Below, piece after piece: positions 49,345 through 58,551 of a stretch of 64,000 nucleotides of DNA. The position numbers and the translations under genes were made by a program. Origin of the DNA: Pelomonas sp. Root1237. GTDB lineage: Bacteria > Pseudomonadota > Gammaproteobacteria > Burkholderiales > Burkholderiaceae_C. Below the pieces are notes generated by a model. It was given only the letters and a program-made list of their open reading frames with translations. It ran no database searches and was not told the DNA's origin. Positions within the stretch are counted from its first letter, which is position 1. The number at the start of each line of letters is the position of its first letter. The stretch spans positions 84,670 through 148,669 of the forward strand of contig NZ_LMDK01000004.1 in assembly GCF_001425055.1 (NCBI RefSeq). The letters are read 5' to 3'.

Positions 49345-50363
49345 GACCAGAAGCGCTGGGCGCCGACTTCGGCAAGACCGTCGTCGCCTGGCAGCGCCGC
49401 CATGGCCGTAACACGCTGCCGTGGCAGAACACGCGCGACCCCTATCGCGTCTGGCTGTCGGAAGTCATGCTGCAGCAAACCCAGGTCGCGACGGTGCTGG
49501 GCTACTACGAACGCTTCCTGGCGCGCTGGCCCAAGGTCACCGACCTGGCCGCGGCGTCGCTGGACGAAGTGCTCGCGCAATGGGCCGGCCTGGGCTACTA
49601 CAGCCGGGCGCGCAATCTCCACGCCTGCGCCAGGGCCGTGGCCGATCTGCATGGCGGCGAGTTCCCAGGCACGGCTGCAGCCCTGCAGACGCTGCCCGGC
49701 ATCGGGCGCTCCACTGCCGCAGCCATTGCGGCCTTCTGCTTTGGCGAGCGCGTCGCCATCCTGGACGGCAACGTCAAGCGCGTGCTGTCGCGCGTGCTGG
49801 CATTCAGCGGCGATCTCTCCAGCAGCGCCGCCGAGAAGAAGCTGTGGGACCGTGCCACCGAGCTGCTGCCCGAGCGCGACGTTGACCGCTACACCCAGGG
49901 CCTGATGGACCTCGGCGCGACGATCTGCAGCACGCGCTCGCCCGACTGCCTGCTCTGCCCCGTGCAGCCCATGTGCCGCGGGCAGCAGGAGGGCGATCCG
50001 ACGCGCTTCCCGGTCAAGACCAGGAAGCTCAAGCGCGGCCGTCGCGAGAACTGGTGGCTGTGGGTTGAGAGCGTCGAGGGCCGGGTCTTGCTGCAGCAGC
50101 GACCTGACACCGGCGTCTGGGCGGGCCTGTGGACGCTGCCGATGTTTGACGACGAGGCCAGCGCCCGAGCGGCCCTGCCGGGCGGCGAGCTGGAGACGCT
50201 GCCGCGGCTGCAGCACGCGCTGACGCACTTCGATTGGGTGCTGCACACGCTGCGGGCCGAGGCAGTTGAGGGTATGACTCCTGGCGGCACTTGGGTGGCG
50301 CGGGAGAAACTGGTGGATTACGCGCTGCCTGCGCCGCTGAAGAAGTTGATCGAGGGAGACTGA
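49341..50363 (+). CDS. mutY: Adenine DNA glycosylase (MutY)
   Basis: A 340-residue glycosylase removing adenine mispaired with 8-oxoguanine. It has [22 protein letters not shown] with the catalytic Glu, the helix-hairpin-helix [16 protein letters not shown], the catalytic Asp in [14 protein letters not shown], and the 4Fe-4S cysteines in [17 protein letters not shown]. The NUDIX-like C-terminus recognises 8-oxoguanine. The ATG at 49341 overlaps the mutM stop (ATGA), so both repair enzymes are made together. Confidence 0.96.
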   Translation: MRPEALGADFGKTVVAWQRRHGRNTLPWQNTRDPYRVWLSEVMLQQTQVATVLGYYERFLARWPKVTDLAAASLDEVLAQWAGLGYYSRARNLHACARAVADLHGGEFPGTAAALQTLPGIGRSTAAAIAAFCFGERVAILDGNVKRVLSRVLAFSGDLSSSAAEKKLWDRATELLPERDVDRYTQGLMDLGATICSTRSPDCLLCPVQPMCRGQQEGDPTRFPVKTRKLKRGRRENWWLWVESVEGRVLLQQRPDTGVWAGLWTLPMFDDEASARAALPGGELETLPRLQHALTHFDWVLHTLRAEAVEGMTPGGTWVAREKLVDYALPAPLKKLIEGD

Positions 50364-50366
50364 GCC

Positions 50367-50669
50367 ATGAAACCACACATCAAGAGCGGCATCGAGTACG
50401 CAGTCATCACCCTGCTCGTCGCCGGCCTGTGCCTGTGGCAGATCATCAGCAGCACGCAGGACGGCGAGCCGCCGGCGTCCAGGCTCGTCCTGCTGGGTCT
50501 GGGTCTCGTCGTGGCGGGCACCATGCATTGCGTTTTCATGATGCAGCTGGTGCGCCGCACGGGCCGGGCCTTCATGCCGTGGTTCATTGCCGTCGTCGTT
50601 TTCATGCCCATCGGCACCGCGGTGCTGCTCGCCTTGTTGCTGGGCGAGGCCGAGCCGTCTGAAAGTTGA
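50367..50669 (+). CDS. Small membrane protein, unknown function
   Basis: A 100-residue protein with three probable transmembrane segments: YAVITLLVAGLCLWQII, LVLLGLGLVVAGTMHCVFMM and FMPWFIAVVVFMPIGTAVLL, and a short acidic C-terminus. No family recognised. It starts three bases after the mutY stop and is therefore probably in the mutM-mutY operon. A TTGACA hexamer overlaps its end (50666-50671) and might serve the chemoreceptor gene, but no good -10 element accompanies it. Confidence 0.7.
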   Translation: MKPHIKSGIEYAVITLLVAGLCLWQIISSTQDGEPPASRLVLLGLGLVVAGTMHCVFMMQLVRRTGRAFMPWFIAVVVFMPIGTAVLLALLLGEAEPSES

Positions 50670-50747
50670 CAAAACAGGGGTTGCACACGCATTGCCTGCC
50701 CACGGCGAAAGGGGCACAGTCCCTCGAACAACGACAAGGGGACAGCC

Positions 50748-52505
50748 GTGGATGGACTGAAGAATCTGCGCGTCGGAACGCGCCTGGGATTGGCGTTCTT
50801 CGTGTTGCTGGCGCTGATGCTGGCGATGGCCTTTGTCGGCACGTTGCTGGCGAAGTCGATCAACTACTACGCCGAGTACTACCCCGAGAACATCCTGCCG
50901 TCGCTGCGCATCATTCACCAGATCGACGGTGCGATCTCCGACGCGCGGAGGTACGAGCAGCAGCACATCCTGACGGACGACGACAAGCAGAAGAAGGAAC
51001 TCTCTGGCCAGATCGTCAAGGCGCGTGACGACGTCCGCCAGCGGTTGAAGGACTATGAGCTGCTGGCCGCCGACGACGAGGATCGTGGGCTGCTGAAGAC
51101 GGTGCGCGAGGGCGCCGAGGCCTATTTCGCGGGCCAGGAAAAAGTCCTCAAGGCTTCAGAGGAGAGTGCCGCCGATCCGACCCAGGGCACGGCAGCCCGG
51201 GAGATGAACGCGACGGCCCGCGCCGTCTTCCTGCCGCTGCGCCAGAACGTCGGCAAATGGTGGGACTACAACGAGAAGCTGGCCGGCGTGACGACCGCTT
51301 CCGCCGAGAGTGCCTACCGCCGCGTGCTGTGGATCTTCGGCATCGCATCGCTCGTGGCCCTGGTCATCGGCGTGTTGGCGGCCCTGTCCATCACCCGTTC
51401 CATCACCGGCCCCGTGCAGCGCGCTTCCGACGCGGTCAGGGCCGTGGCGGCCGGCGACTTGACACAGCGCCTGCAGAGCAGTTCGCGCGATGAACTCGGC
51501 CAGTTGCTGACCATGCTGGACGAGATGACGCAGAACCTGGCGCGCATGGTGTCGGGCGTGCGCCTGGGCTGCGACCAGCTCAGCGTCGCCGCGGCCGAGA
51601 TCGCCCAGGGCAATGCCGACCTGTCGGCGCGCACCGAGAGCCAGGCCTCCAGCCTCGAGCAGACGGCCGCCTCCGTCGAGCAGATGGCCGCGCAGATCAA
51701 GGCCAATGCCGACAACGCCCGCCAGGCTGACCAGCTTGCCAACCATGCTTCCGAAGTGGCCGGCGCCGGCGGCACCGCTGTCGGTGAGGTCGTCACGACC
51801 ATGGACGCGATCTCCACCTCCAGCCGCAAGATCTCCGACATCATCGGCACCATCGACGGCATCGCCTTCCAGACCAATATCCTCGCGCTGAACGCGGCCG
51901 TCGAGGCGGCGCGGGCGGGCGAGCAGGGCCGGGGCTTTGCCGTCGTGGCCGGCGAGGTGCGCCTGCTGGCCCAGCGCAGCGCCGAGGCGGCCAAGGAGAT
52001 CAAGAGCCTCATTGGTGACAGCGTCAGCAAGGTCGAGAGCGGCAGCGCCCAGGTGCTGGCCGCGCGCGAGACCATCGGCCAGATGGTCAACGAGGTGCGC
52101 AAGGTGACCGACCTCGTCGGCGAGATCACCGTCTCCAGCCGAGAGCAGAGCGAAGGCGTGGGCCAGATCAACGCGGCCGTCAGCCAGCTCGACCAGGCCA
52201 CGCAGCAGAACGCGGCTCTCGTGGAGCAGACAGCGGCCGCCGCTGAGAGCATGCGCATGCAGACGGCCAAGCTGGCCGAGGCGGTGGCGGCCTTTCGCGT
52301 GGATGCGGGCGCTGCGGCGCCAGGGCCACGCGGCACGCCCAAGCCGGCGGCGCGGTCTGCCATGGCGCCTCGCGCTGCGACTCCCAAATCTGCACCGCGC
52401 CCTGCGGCTCAAGCCAGGCCCGCGCCGGTCAGTGCGGCGCCCGCGCAGAAGACCGTTCCCGCCCCCGCGCCGAGCCAGGCCGAGGGCGATTGGGAGACTT
52501 TCTAG
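50748..52505 (+). CDS. Methyl-accepting chemotaxis protein
   Basis: A 585-residue chemoreceptor. Transmembrane helices lie at about residues 13-34 and 195-215, enclosing a four-helix periplasmic sensor domain of about 160 residues. A HAMP domain (SITGPVQRASDAVRAVAAGDL) follows, then the signalling hairpin with the conserved tip GIAFQTNILALNAAVEAARAGEQGRGFAVVA. A Pro/Ala-rich linker ends in DWETF, a variant of the pentapeptide that tethers CheR and CheB. Ligand unknown. The start is GTG with AAGGGGA upstream. It converges with the FAD oxidoreductase gene. Confidence 0.95.
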   Translation: MDGLKNLRVGTRLGLAFFVLLALMLAMAFVGTLLAKSINYYAEYYPENILPSLRIIHQIDGAISDARRYEQQHILTDDDKQKKELSGQIVKARDDVRQRLKDYELLAADDEDRGLLKTVREGAEAYFAGQEKVLKASEESAADPTQGTAAREMNATARAVFLPLRQNVGKWWDYNEKLAGVTTASAESAYRRVLWIFGIASLVALVIGVLAALSITRSITGPVQRASDAVRAVAAGDLTQRLQSSSRDELGQLLTMLDEMTQNLARMVSGVRLGCDQLSVAAAEIAQGNADLSARTESQASSLEQTAASVEQMAAQIKANADNARQADQLANHASEVAGAGGTAVGEVVTTMDAISTSSRKISDIIGTIDGIAFQTNILALNAAVEAARAGEQGRGFAVVAGEVRLLAQRSAEAAKEIKSLIGDSVSKVESGSAQVLAARETIGQMVNEVRKVTDLVGEITVSSREQSEGVGQINAAVSQLDQATQQNAALVEQTAAAAESMRMQTAKLAEAVAAFRVDAGAAAPGPRGTPKPAARSAMAPRAATPKSAPRPAAQARPAPVSAAPAQKTVPAPAPSQAEGDWETF

Positions 52506-53629
52506 AACAGGCCGGCGAGCCGCTGCACCGCGGCCTCGCTCTGGGCCCGGTCGGGGCGCTGGTCTTCATTGCCGAAGTCGTGCTCACCCATGGCCGCGAC
52601 CAGCAGGCCGTCGCGGCGCGGCAGCACGACAAGGTTCTGGCCGCGATAGATCAGCGCGTAGTCCACCTCGGGCTGCGGAATGAGTCGAGCCGTCTGGCCG
52701 CGCACCGGTGTCATGCTGGTGTCTCCCAGCAGCTTGCGCGCACCGTCGCCCGTGCAGTTGACGATGACGCGCTCGGGCAGGCGGGCAAAGTCGCGCGGCT
52801 GCCGGAACTCGCGCTGCACCAGTTCGCCGCCGTCGCGGGCGAAATCGTCCAGCAGCAGGCGCTGGTAGGCCGGGATGTTGAAAATGAGTTGCGTGAAGCG
52901 GCGTGCGTGCGGTTTGCGAAAAGGATGCTCCGCGGCCGAGAGCGCCTTGCCCTGCGGGCGCAGGTCGGCGATGCGCGACGACAGCTCCGGATAGTCGGGC
53001 TCGCCGATGTGGCCGGGCAGGGCCTGATCGAAATCCTCGTCGGCGACGACATAGCCGTCATGCCATTCGACGGGGCCGGAAGGCAGGCCGAGATAGCTCT
53101 GGTGCACCTTGAACGAGGCACGAGCCATGGCTTCCCAATCGGCCGTCCAGGCCTCGCTGGCGTGTTCGCTGGTGACGATGCGCGAGTCCGGCGTCCACAG
53201 CCCGGTGGCCGCTGAGGAGTGCACGTGGGGTGGCCGGTCCTTGGCGTAGAGCCTGACCTTGTAGCCGGCCTGCTGGGCGGTGCGCGCCGTCGTCAGGCCG
53301 ATGGCGCCGCAGCCGATGACGGCGATGCGCTCACCGGGGCGAACGCCGCGCGACTGGATCAGCGCCAGCGCGCGCTGGGCCGAACCCCAGGACAGTGACC
53401 AGCCGCTGCCGCCGTGGCCGTAGTGGTGGACGACGGTCTTGCCGAAGCGTCTCTCGACCTCGATGCGCGGCCCCTGGGCGCGAAAAGGGCGGATGCCGAC
53501 GGCGATGTCGACGATGCGGTCCACGCTGGCGCGCATCACAGCCGGCGCCGCTGGGGCTGCGAAGTCCAGCGCAAAGGCGGGCCAGGACAGGGCGGTGCTG
53601 CCGGCCGCAAGCAAATGACGGCGTTGCAC
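52502..53629 (-). CDS. Tat-exported FAD-dependent amino-acid-oxidase-like protein
   Basis: A 375-residue flavoprotein. The N-terminus QRRHLLAAGSTALSWPAFAL is a twin-arginine signal. The FAD-binding Rossmann motif is VIGCGAIGLTTARTAQQAGY, and the pattern of the D-amino-acid oxidase (DAO) family continues with VNCTGDGARKLLGD and VRGQTARLIPQPEVDYALIY. It should oxidise an amine or D-amino acid in the periplasm. The start is GTG at 53629, three bases past the stop of the fused peptidase gene, so it is in one operon with BlaI and BlaR1-like genes. Confidence 0.82.
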   Translation of the reverse strand: MQRRHLLAAGSTALSWPAFALDFAAPAAPAVMRASVDRIVDIAVGIRPFRAQGPRIEVERRFGKTVVHHYGHGGSGWSLSWGSAQRALALIQSRGVRPGERIAVIGCGAIGLTTARTAQQAGYKVRLYAKDRPPHVHSSAATGLWTPDSRIVTSEHASEAWTADWEAMARASFKVHQSYLGLPSGPVEWHDGYVVADEDFDQALPGHIGEPDYPELSSRIADLRPQGKALSAAEHPFRKPHARRFTQLIFNIPAYQRLLLDDFARDGGELVQREFRQPRDFARLPERVIVNCTGDGARKLLGDTSMTPVRGQTARLIPQPEVDYALIYRGQNLVVLPRRDGLLVAAMGEHDFGNEDQRPDRAQSEAAVQRLAGLF

Positions 53630-53631
53630 GA

Positions 53632-55353
53632 TCAGAAGGCTTGGCGAGCCAGCGACTTGCGGATCAGCGCTGCATCGCGCAGGCGATTGGCCGAGCCGTC
53701 GGCGTCCAGCAGCACCACGGTCACCGGGCGCTTGCCGTTCAGGATGCGCATGGCCAGGCAGCGGCCAGCTTCCTCGGTATAGCCGGTCTTGGAGACGCGG
53801 ATGTTCCAGCCCTTGGCGCCGACCAGCCGGTTGGTGTTGCGCACGTCGCGCTGGCGGCCGTCGACCGGCACCTTGGCCTTCTTGACGCTGGTGATGCGCT
53901 CGATCTCGCCGTAGCGCGCCGCCGCTGCCGTGATGGCCGCCATCTCGGTGGCGGTCGAGGTATTGGCCGGCGACAGGCCGGTCGGGTCGGTGATGGCCGT
54001 GCGCTTCAGGCCAAGGGCGCGGATCTTGGCCTGCATGGCCTTCTCGAAGCCGGCCTCGCCGCCGGGGAAGGTGCGCGCCAGCGCTGCGGCGGCGCGGTTC
54101 TCGGACTCCATCAGCGCCAGTTCCAGCGCGGCCTGCCGGCTCATCTGCGTGCCGACGCGAACCCGCGAGCGGCTGTGCTTGAGCGTGTCGACGTCGTCGC
54201 TCGTGATGCGCAGCTTCTCGTTCGGGTCCAGTTTGGCGTCGAGCACGACCATGGCCGTCAGCAGCTTGGTCAGCGAGGCAATCGGCACGACGGTGTCGGC
54301 GTCGCGAGCCATCAGCACCTTGCCGGTGGCGTCGTCGATGACGACGACATGCTTGGCATTGACGGGCAGGCGCAGCTGTTGAACCGGCGGCGCCTCGGCC
54401 TCGATGGCCACGGGGCTGGGCGGCGGCTCGACCGGCTCGCGGCCCTTGGCCTGCACGACGAAGCTGGTCGCGGCGATCAGCAGCGCCGGCAGAGCCAGCT
54501 TCCAGCCCGTGGCCTGGGGGCGCGGCGCGAGCAGGCGTTCTATGCGGGCAAGCAGGTCGCCGCCGCGAGCGGCGAGCGCGGGAGAGGGAGTCATATCGGA
54601 GCAATCCATTTCAGAAAGGGCGTGCAGGGCCAGGGCCAGGCGGCGTGAATCACCGAGCAGCTCGGCCGAGATCTCGTCGGCCACCAGCTCGCGCTCATGA
54701 CGCATGCGAGCTGACAGCCACCAGACGACGGGGTGAAAGAAGAGCAGGGCCTCGACGGCGCTCTGCAGCAGGTTGGCCGCGTAGTCCCAGCGCCGCACAT
54801 GGGCCAGCTCGTGGGCCAGCAGGGCTTCGATCAGGTCCACCGGCAGGCGGGTCAGCAGGGCGGCAGGCAGCAGCACGCAGGGCCGGAACATGCCCAGTGC
54901 GATGGGGCCGGCCAGGTCGGGCAGCAGGCGCAGCGGGACGGGCCGCTTGAGGCCCAGGCGTCGGGCGAGAGCGTCCAGCCGCGCTTGCCACTCGGCCGGT
55001 GCCGGCGTGCTGCGCCGCCGCGCACGGCCGACCCAGGCCAGGCCCAGGGCCAGCCGCGCCAGCATCAGCGCCGTGCCCAGGGCCCAGGCACTGACCAGGG
55101 CCGGCATCTGCTCAGCAAGCGGCGGCAGCTCGCCGATGAAATCGGTGTCGGCCGGTGCGAGATCCAGGCACTGCGCCAGCGGCAGGCCCAGGCAAAGCGC
55201 CAGGCCGGCCGCACAGGCGGCATAGCGCCAGCGTGCCGACGCGCCACGCATCAGCGCCAGCAGCAGGGCCACGGCGGCGCCGACGACGACGCCCTGCCAG
55301 ACGAAGTTCACGAGGGCCCAGCCCCAGGCAATCATGGCGATGTCGAGGCTCAT
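53632..55353 (-). CDS. BlaR1-like M56 metallopeptidase fused to S11 penicillin-binding peptidase
   Basis: A 573-residue membrane protein. Residues 1-110 contain about three transmembrane segments; the M56 zinc peptidase motif HELAH is at 181-185 with HERELVADE near 219-227; a further membrane segment is at about 285-300. The periplasmic C-terminus is an S11 D-alanyl-D-alanine peptidase/endopeptidase (PBP7-like) with SLTK at 360-363, SEN at 417-419 and KTG at 522-524. Classical BlaR1 carries a class D beta-lactamase-like sensor there instead. It probably cleaves or inactivates BlaI on sensing beta-lactam or peptidoglycan fragments. It overlaps the blaI-like gene (ATGA). Confidence 0.88.
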   Translation of the reverse strand: MSLDIAMIAWGWALVNFVWQGVVVGAAVALLLALMRGASARWRYAACAAGLALCLGLPLAQCLDLAPADTDFIGELPPLAEQMPALVSAWALGTALMLARLALGLAWVGRARRRSTPAPAEWQARLDALARRLGLKRPVPLRLLPDLAGPIALGMFRPCVLLPAALLTRLPVDLIEALLAHELAHVRRWDYAANLLQSAVEALLFFHPVVWWLSARMRHERELVADEISAELLGDSRRLALALHALSEMDCSDMTPSPALAARGGDLLARIERLLAPRPQATGWKLALPALLIAATSFVVQAKGREPVEPPPSPVAIEAEAPPVQQLRLPVNAKHVVVIDDATGKVLMARDADTVVPIASLTKLLTAMVVLDAKLDPNEKLRITSDDVDTLKHSRSRVRVGTQMSRQAALELALMESENRAAAALARTFPGGEAGFEKAMQAKIRALGLKRTAITDPTGLSPANTSTATEMAAITAAAARYGEIERITSVKKAKVPVDGRQRDVRNTNRLVGAKGWNIRVSKTGYTEEAGRCLAMRILNGKRPVTVVLLDADGSANRLRDAALIRKSLARQAF

Positions 55354-55739
55354 CTGGCTTCATCTCCCTTTCCAGCCAGCAACTGGCGGATCTCCGCGCG
55401 CTCCTTGGCGCTGACGTGGTCCTTCAGGGCTGCAAGCACCAGGGCCTTGCCAGAGCCGGCAAAGGCCTTGCTGATGAAGTCCTTCATCAGGGACTGCTGC
55501 AGCTTGTCCTGGGCGTGCACGGGGGCGTAGAGCTGCGGGCGCTGGCTCTCGTCGCGGGTCAGCAGGCCCTTGCCGTGCATCACCTGCAGCTGGCGCAGTA
55601 CGGTGGCATAGGTGGCGTCGGGCCGCTCGGGCAGCAGGGCCTCGTGCACGGCCTTCGCGTCGGCGGGGCCGTGGCGCCACAGCACCTGCAGCAGGTCAAG
55701 CTCGGCCGCCGTTGGTTTGGCGGAGGGTGTTCGGCTCAT
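55350..55739 (-). CDS. BlaI/MecI family repressor
   Basis: A 129-residue repressor with a winged-helix domain (TAAELDLLQVLWRHGPADAKAVHEAL, then TYATVLRQLQVMHGKGLL) and a helical dimerisation domain. BlaI-type proteins repress the operon until the partner sensor peptidase acts. It is translationally coupled to the BlaR1-like gene (ATGA). The region before its ATG contains the dyad operator described separately, consistent with autoregulation. Confidence 0.92.
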   Translation of the reverse strand: MSRTPSAKPTAAELDLLQVLWRHGPADAKAVHEALLPERPDATYATVLRQLQVMHGKGLLTRDESQRPQLYAPVHAQDKLQQSLMKDFISKAFAGSGKALVLAALKDHVSAKERAEIRQLLAGKGDEAR

Positions 55740-55741
55740 GG

Positions 55742-55791
55742 ATTCAGAATATCTGTTCTAGAACTCATTGTCTAGAACTGTTGTTCTGAAT
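55742..55791. promoter_or_regulatory. Dyad operator upstream of the BlaI-like gene
   Basis: Nested inverted repeats: ATTCAGAA (55742-55749) with TTCTGAAT (55784-55791), and GTTCTAGAAC (55755-55764) with GTCTAGAAC (55770-55778). The centre is near 55766, a few bases before the repressor start on the minus strand. Two such sites flanking the promoter fit dimeric BlaI binding, although the half-site differs from the classical TACA/TGTA. Confidence 0.75.
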
Positions 55792-55799
55792 TGTTCATG

Positions 55800-55936
55800 C
55801 GGGGCGAGCGCCGGGCCGCTCCCTAGCCGGCCCACTCTGGCGATGTGCTCGTGGCTCTATGCCGCGAGCATCGCCGTCCCCTCGGGGGACCGACCAGCCG
55901 CGCCGGCGTTCAGCGAGCGAAGCTGGTCGAGGGGCT
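55800..55936 (+). repeat. Dispersed intergenic repeat, copy C
   Basis: The sequence has GAGCGCCGGGCCGCTCCCTA, GCCGGCCCA, GGCGATGTGCTCG, CGAGCATCGCCGTCCCCTCG, GGGGACCGACCAG, and ends GAGGGGCT next to the rapZ stop codon. The stem TGCTCGTGGC/GCCGCGAGCA differs from TGCTTGCCGG/CCGGCAAGCA in copies A and B by changes on both arms, which argues for a conserved hairpin. Confidence 0.85.
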
Positions 55937-56851
55937 CTACCTTGCGTCCAGCTCGCGGTGGCGCTTCAGCACATGGCCGTGGTGGCTGAACTGGCGCGCC
56001 AGCATCTCGACGAGATAGACCGAGCGATGTTGGCCACCGGTGCAGCCAATGGCCACGGTCAGGTAGCTGCGCTGGTCGGCCGCGAAATTGGGCAGCCAGC
56101 GCGACAGGAAGCCGGCGATCTGGCCCATCATCAGGCCGACCTCGGGCTGGGCCGCGAGATAAGCCGCCACCGGCGCATCGCGGCCGTTGAGCGGGCGCAG
56201 CTCGCGGTCGTAATAGGGATTGGGCAGCACGCGCACGTCGAAGACGAAGTCCGCGTCGCTGGGCACGCCATGCTTGAAGGCGAAGCTCTCGAAAACCAGG
56301 GTGAGCTTGGCGCCGACATGCGGGCCGACCAGATCACCGAGCCAGGCACGCAACTGCGCCGGGCGCAGCTGGCTGGTATCGATGACAGTGGACTCGGCCT
56401 TGAGCCCGCCGAGCAGTTCGCGCTCCAGCTTGATGGCGTCCAGCAGCAGGCGATGGCTGTCATCGGCCGCGCCTTCCAGCGCACCGAAGCCGGTGTCGCG
56501 GTCCTCGCGCAGCGGGTGAGGCCGGCGTGTCTCGGAGAAGCGCCGCATCAGCGCCTCGTTGTTGGCGTCCAGGAAGATGGAGCGCACCGGCACGCCGGTG
56601 GCTCGCAGGTCCTTGAGCAGCGGCAGCATCAGCGGCAGCGAACTCGCCGAGCGCACGTCCACCGCGATGGCGACACGGCGTTCGCCACGTTGCTGCTCCA
56701 GGCGCAGGAAGTCCAGCAGCAGCTCCGCGGGCAGGTTGTCCACGCAGAAATAGCCGGCGTCTTCCAGCGCGTGCATGGCCACCGACTTGCCACCGCCGGA
56801 CATGCCGGTCAGCAGCACGACGTCGCCCTGCAGATCCGTGTCCGTGCTCAT
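55937..56851 (-). CDS. rapZ: RNase adapter protein RapZ
   Basis: A 304-residue protein with P-loop [32 protein letters not shown], the [22 protein letters not shown] segment, [45 protein letters not shown] and the C-terminal [18 protein letters not shown]. RapZ guides RNase E to small RNAs controlling cell-envelope precursor synthesis in enterobacteria; the same role in this group is inferred. The start at 56851 overlaps the recN stop (ATGA). Confidence 0.95.
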   Translation of the reverse strand: MSTDTDLQGDVVLLTGMSGGGKSVAMHALEDAGYFCVDNLPAELLLDFLRLEQQRGERRVAIAVDVRSASSLPLMLPLLKDLRATGVPVRSIFLDANNEALMRRFSETRRPHPLREDRDTGFGALEGAADDSHRLLLDAIKLERELLGGLKAESTVIDTSQLRPAQLRAWLGDLVGPHVGAKLTLVFESFAFKHGVPSDADFVFDVRVLPNPYYDRELRPLNGRDAPVAAYLAAQPEVGLMMGQIAGFLSRWLPNFAADQRSYLTVAIGCTGGQHRSVYLVEMLARQFSHHGHVLKRHRELDAR

Positions 56852-58542
56852 GACTTGGCCTTGCGCGGCTTGGTTGCCGTGGACGCGTCCAGCATCTCCT
56901 GCGCATGCGCCAGGCTGGTGGACGACAGGCGCTCGCCGCCCAGCATGCGGGCGATCTCGGCCACGCGGGCTTCGCCGGCCACAGGGCTGACGGAGCTGAC
57001 GGTGCTCGTGCCCTGCAAGGCCTTGGCGACGACCAGATGACGGTCGGCGCACGCGGCCACCTGGGGCAGGTGGGTGACGGCCAGCACCTGGCGCTCGCCG
57101 GTTGCCGAATGGCCGAGCTGCTTCATCAGCCGGCCCACCGTCTCGGCGACGGCGCCGCCGATGCCGACGTCGATTTCGTCAAAGATCAACGTGCCGGGCG
57201 CGTTGTCGGTTGCGGCCTGGCTAGCCGTCACCGCAATGGCCAGCGCGATGCGCGACAGCTCGCCGCCCGAGGCCACCTTGGCCAGCGGGCGCGGCGTGCT
57301 GCCGGCATGGCCGGCGACCAAGAACTCGGCGGATTCGACGCCAAAGCTCTGCGGGCCGTCGGTGGGGTTCAAGGCGATGTCGAACTGACCGCCCGCCATG
57401 CCGAGTTGCTGCATCGCTGCCGTGACGGCGGACGCGAGCTGCGGTGCCGCCTTCTTGCGAGCTCGGCTGGCGGCCTGCGCCTCTGCGTCGAAGGCCTGGC
57501 GCGCGGCGGCGAGGGCCGCTTCAAGCAGCGTGGGGTCGCTGGCGGCGTCGAGCTGAGCCAGCTCGGTGCGCCATTGCGAGAGCAGGGCCGGCAGCTCGTG
57601 AGGCTGGCGGCGGTAGCGGCGCGCCAGCGTCATCCAGGCCGACACGCGCTCGTCCAGCTCAGCCAGGCGGTTGGGGTCGAGATCGGCCTTGTGCAGATAG
57701 GCCGACAGCGTGTGGCTAGCGTCCTGCAGCTGGGCCTGCACATCGCGCAGGGCCTGCACGGCGGGGAGCAGGCGGGCGTCGTGGTCGAGCACGCGTTCGA
57801 GCTGGTCCAGCGCACCACCGGCGAGGGACTGGGCGCTGGGCTCGGCCTCGTCCAGCGCATCCAGCGCCGACTTGGCCGCGTCGATGAGGGACTGGCCGTG
57901 CGACAGGCGACCATGCTCGGCGTTCAATTCCTCCCACTCGCCCTCGGTGGGCGCCAGGCCGTCCAGCTCGCCGATCTGCCAGGCCAGGCGTTCGCGTTCG
58001 CGCAAGGCGTCGGCCTGCTGGCTCTGGGCCTTCTGCAGCGCCTCGGCGGCCTGCTTCCAGGCGGCGTGGGCGCGGCCCAGCGGCGCAGTGTCCAGCCCCG
58101 CAAAGCCATCCAGCAGCTCGCGCACGGCGGCGGGGCGGGTCAGGCCCTGCCAGGCATGCTGGCCGTGGATGTCGAGCAGGTGGTCGGCCAGCTCGCGCAG
58201 CTGCGTCAGCGTGGCCGCGCCGCCGTTGATCCAGGCGCGGCTTTTTCCCGCGGCGTCGATGACGCGGCGCAGCAGCAGCGTGTCGTCGCAGTCGAAACCG
58301 GCCTCGTCCAGCCAGGCGCGCAGATGCGCCGGCGTGTCGAACTCGGCAGTGATCTCGGCCTTGGCCGCGCCTTCGCGCACCACGCCGGCGTCACCGCGGC
58401 CACCCAGGGCCAACTGCAGCGCGTCGATCAGAATGGACTTGCCAGCGCCGGTCTCGCCGGTCAGCACGGCAAAGCCGGGCTCGAAGTCGAGCTCCAGCGC
58501 GGGGACGATGACGAAATCCTTCAGGCTCAGGTGCCGCAGCAT
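56848..58542 (-). CDS. recN: DNA repair protein RecN
   Basis: A 564-residue SMC-like ATPase for double-strand-break repair. It has Walker [20 protein letters not shown], the coiled-coil middle ([13 protein letters not shown] start, long helical segments), the signature [17 protein letters not shown], and Walker [21 protein letters not shown] with [14 protein letters not shown]. Typical length. It lies between nadK (9-base gap) and rapZ. Confidence 0.96.
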   Translation of the reverse strand: MLRHLSLKDFVIVPALELDFEPGFAVLTGETGAGKSILIDALQLALGGRGDAGVVREGAAKAEITAEFDTPAHLRAWLDEAGFDCDDTLLLRRVIDAAGKSRAWINGGAATLTQLRELADHLLDIHGQHAWQGLTRPAAVRELLDGFAGLDTAPLGRAHAAWKQAAEALQKAQSQQADALRERERLAWQIGELDGLAPTEGEWEELNAEHGRLSHGQSLIDAAKSALDALDEAEPSAQSLAGGALDQLERVLDHDARLLPAVQALRDVQAQLQDASHTLSAYLHKADLDPNRLAELDERVSAWMTLARRYRRQPHELPALLSQWRTELAQLDAASDPTLLEAALAAARQAFDAEAQAASRARKKAAPQLASAVTAAMQQLGMAGGQFDIALNPTDGPQSFGVESAEFLVAGHAGSTPRPLAKVASGGELSRIALAIAVTASQAATDNAPGTLIFDEIDVGIGGAVAETVGRLMKQLGHSATGERQVLAVTHLPQVAACADRHLVVAKALQGTSTVSSVSPVAGEARVAEIARMLGGERLSSTSLAHAQEMLDASTATKPRKAKS

Positions 58543-58551
58543 GGTCAGCCT

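Noticed and set aside
50661..50747. A sigma-70 or sigma-28 promoter for the chemoreceptor gene
   Set aside because: TTGACA is present but no matching -10 box lies at the right spacing, and no flagellar-type promoter pattern was found.
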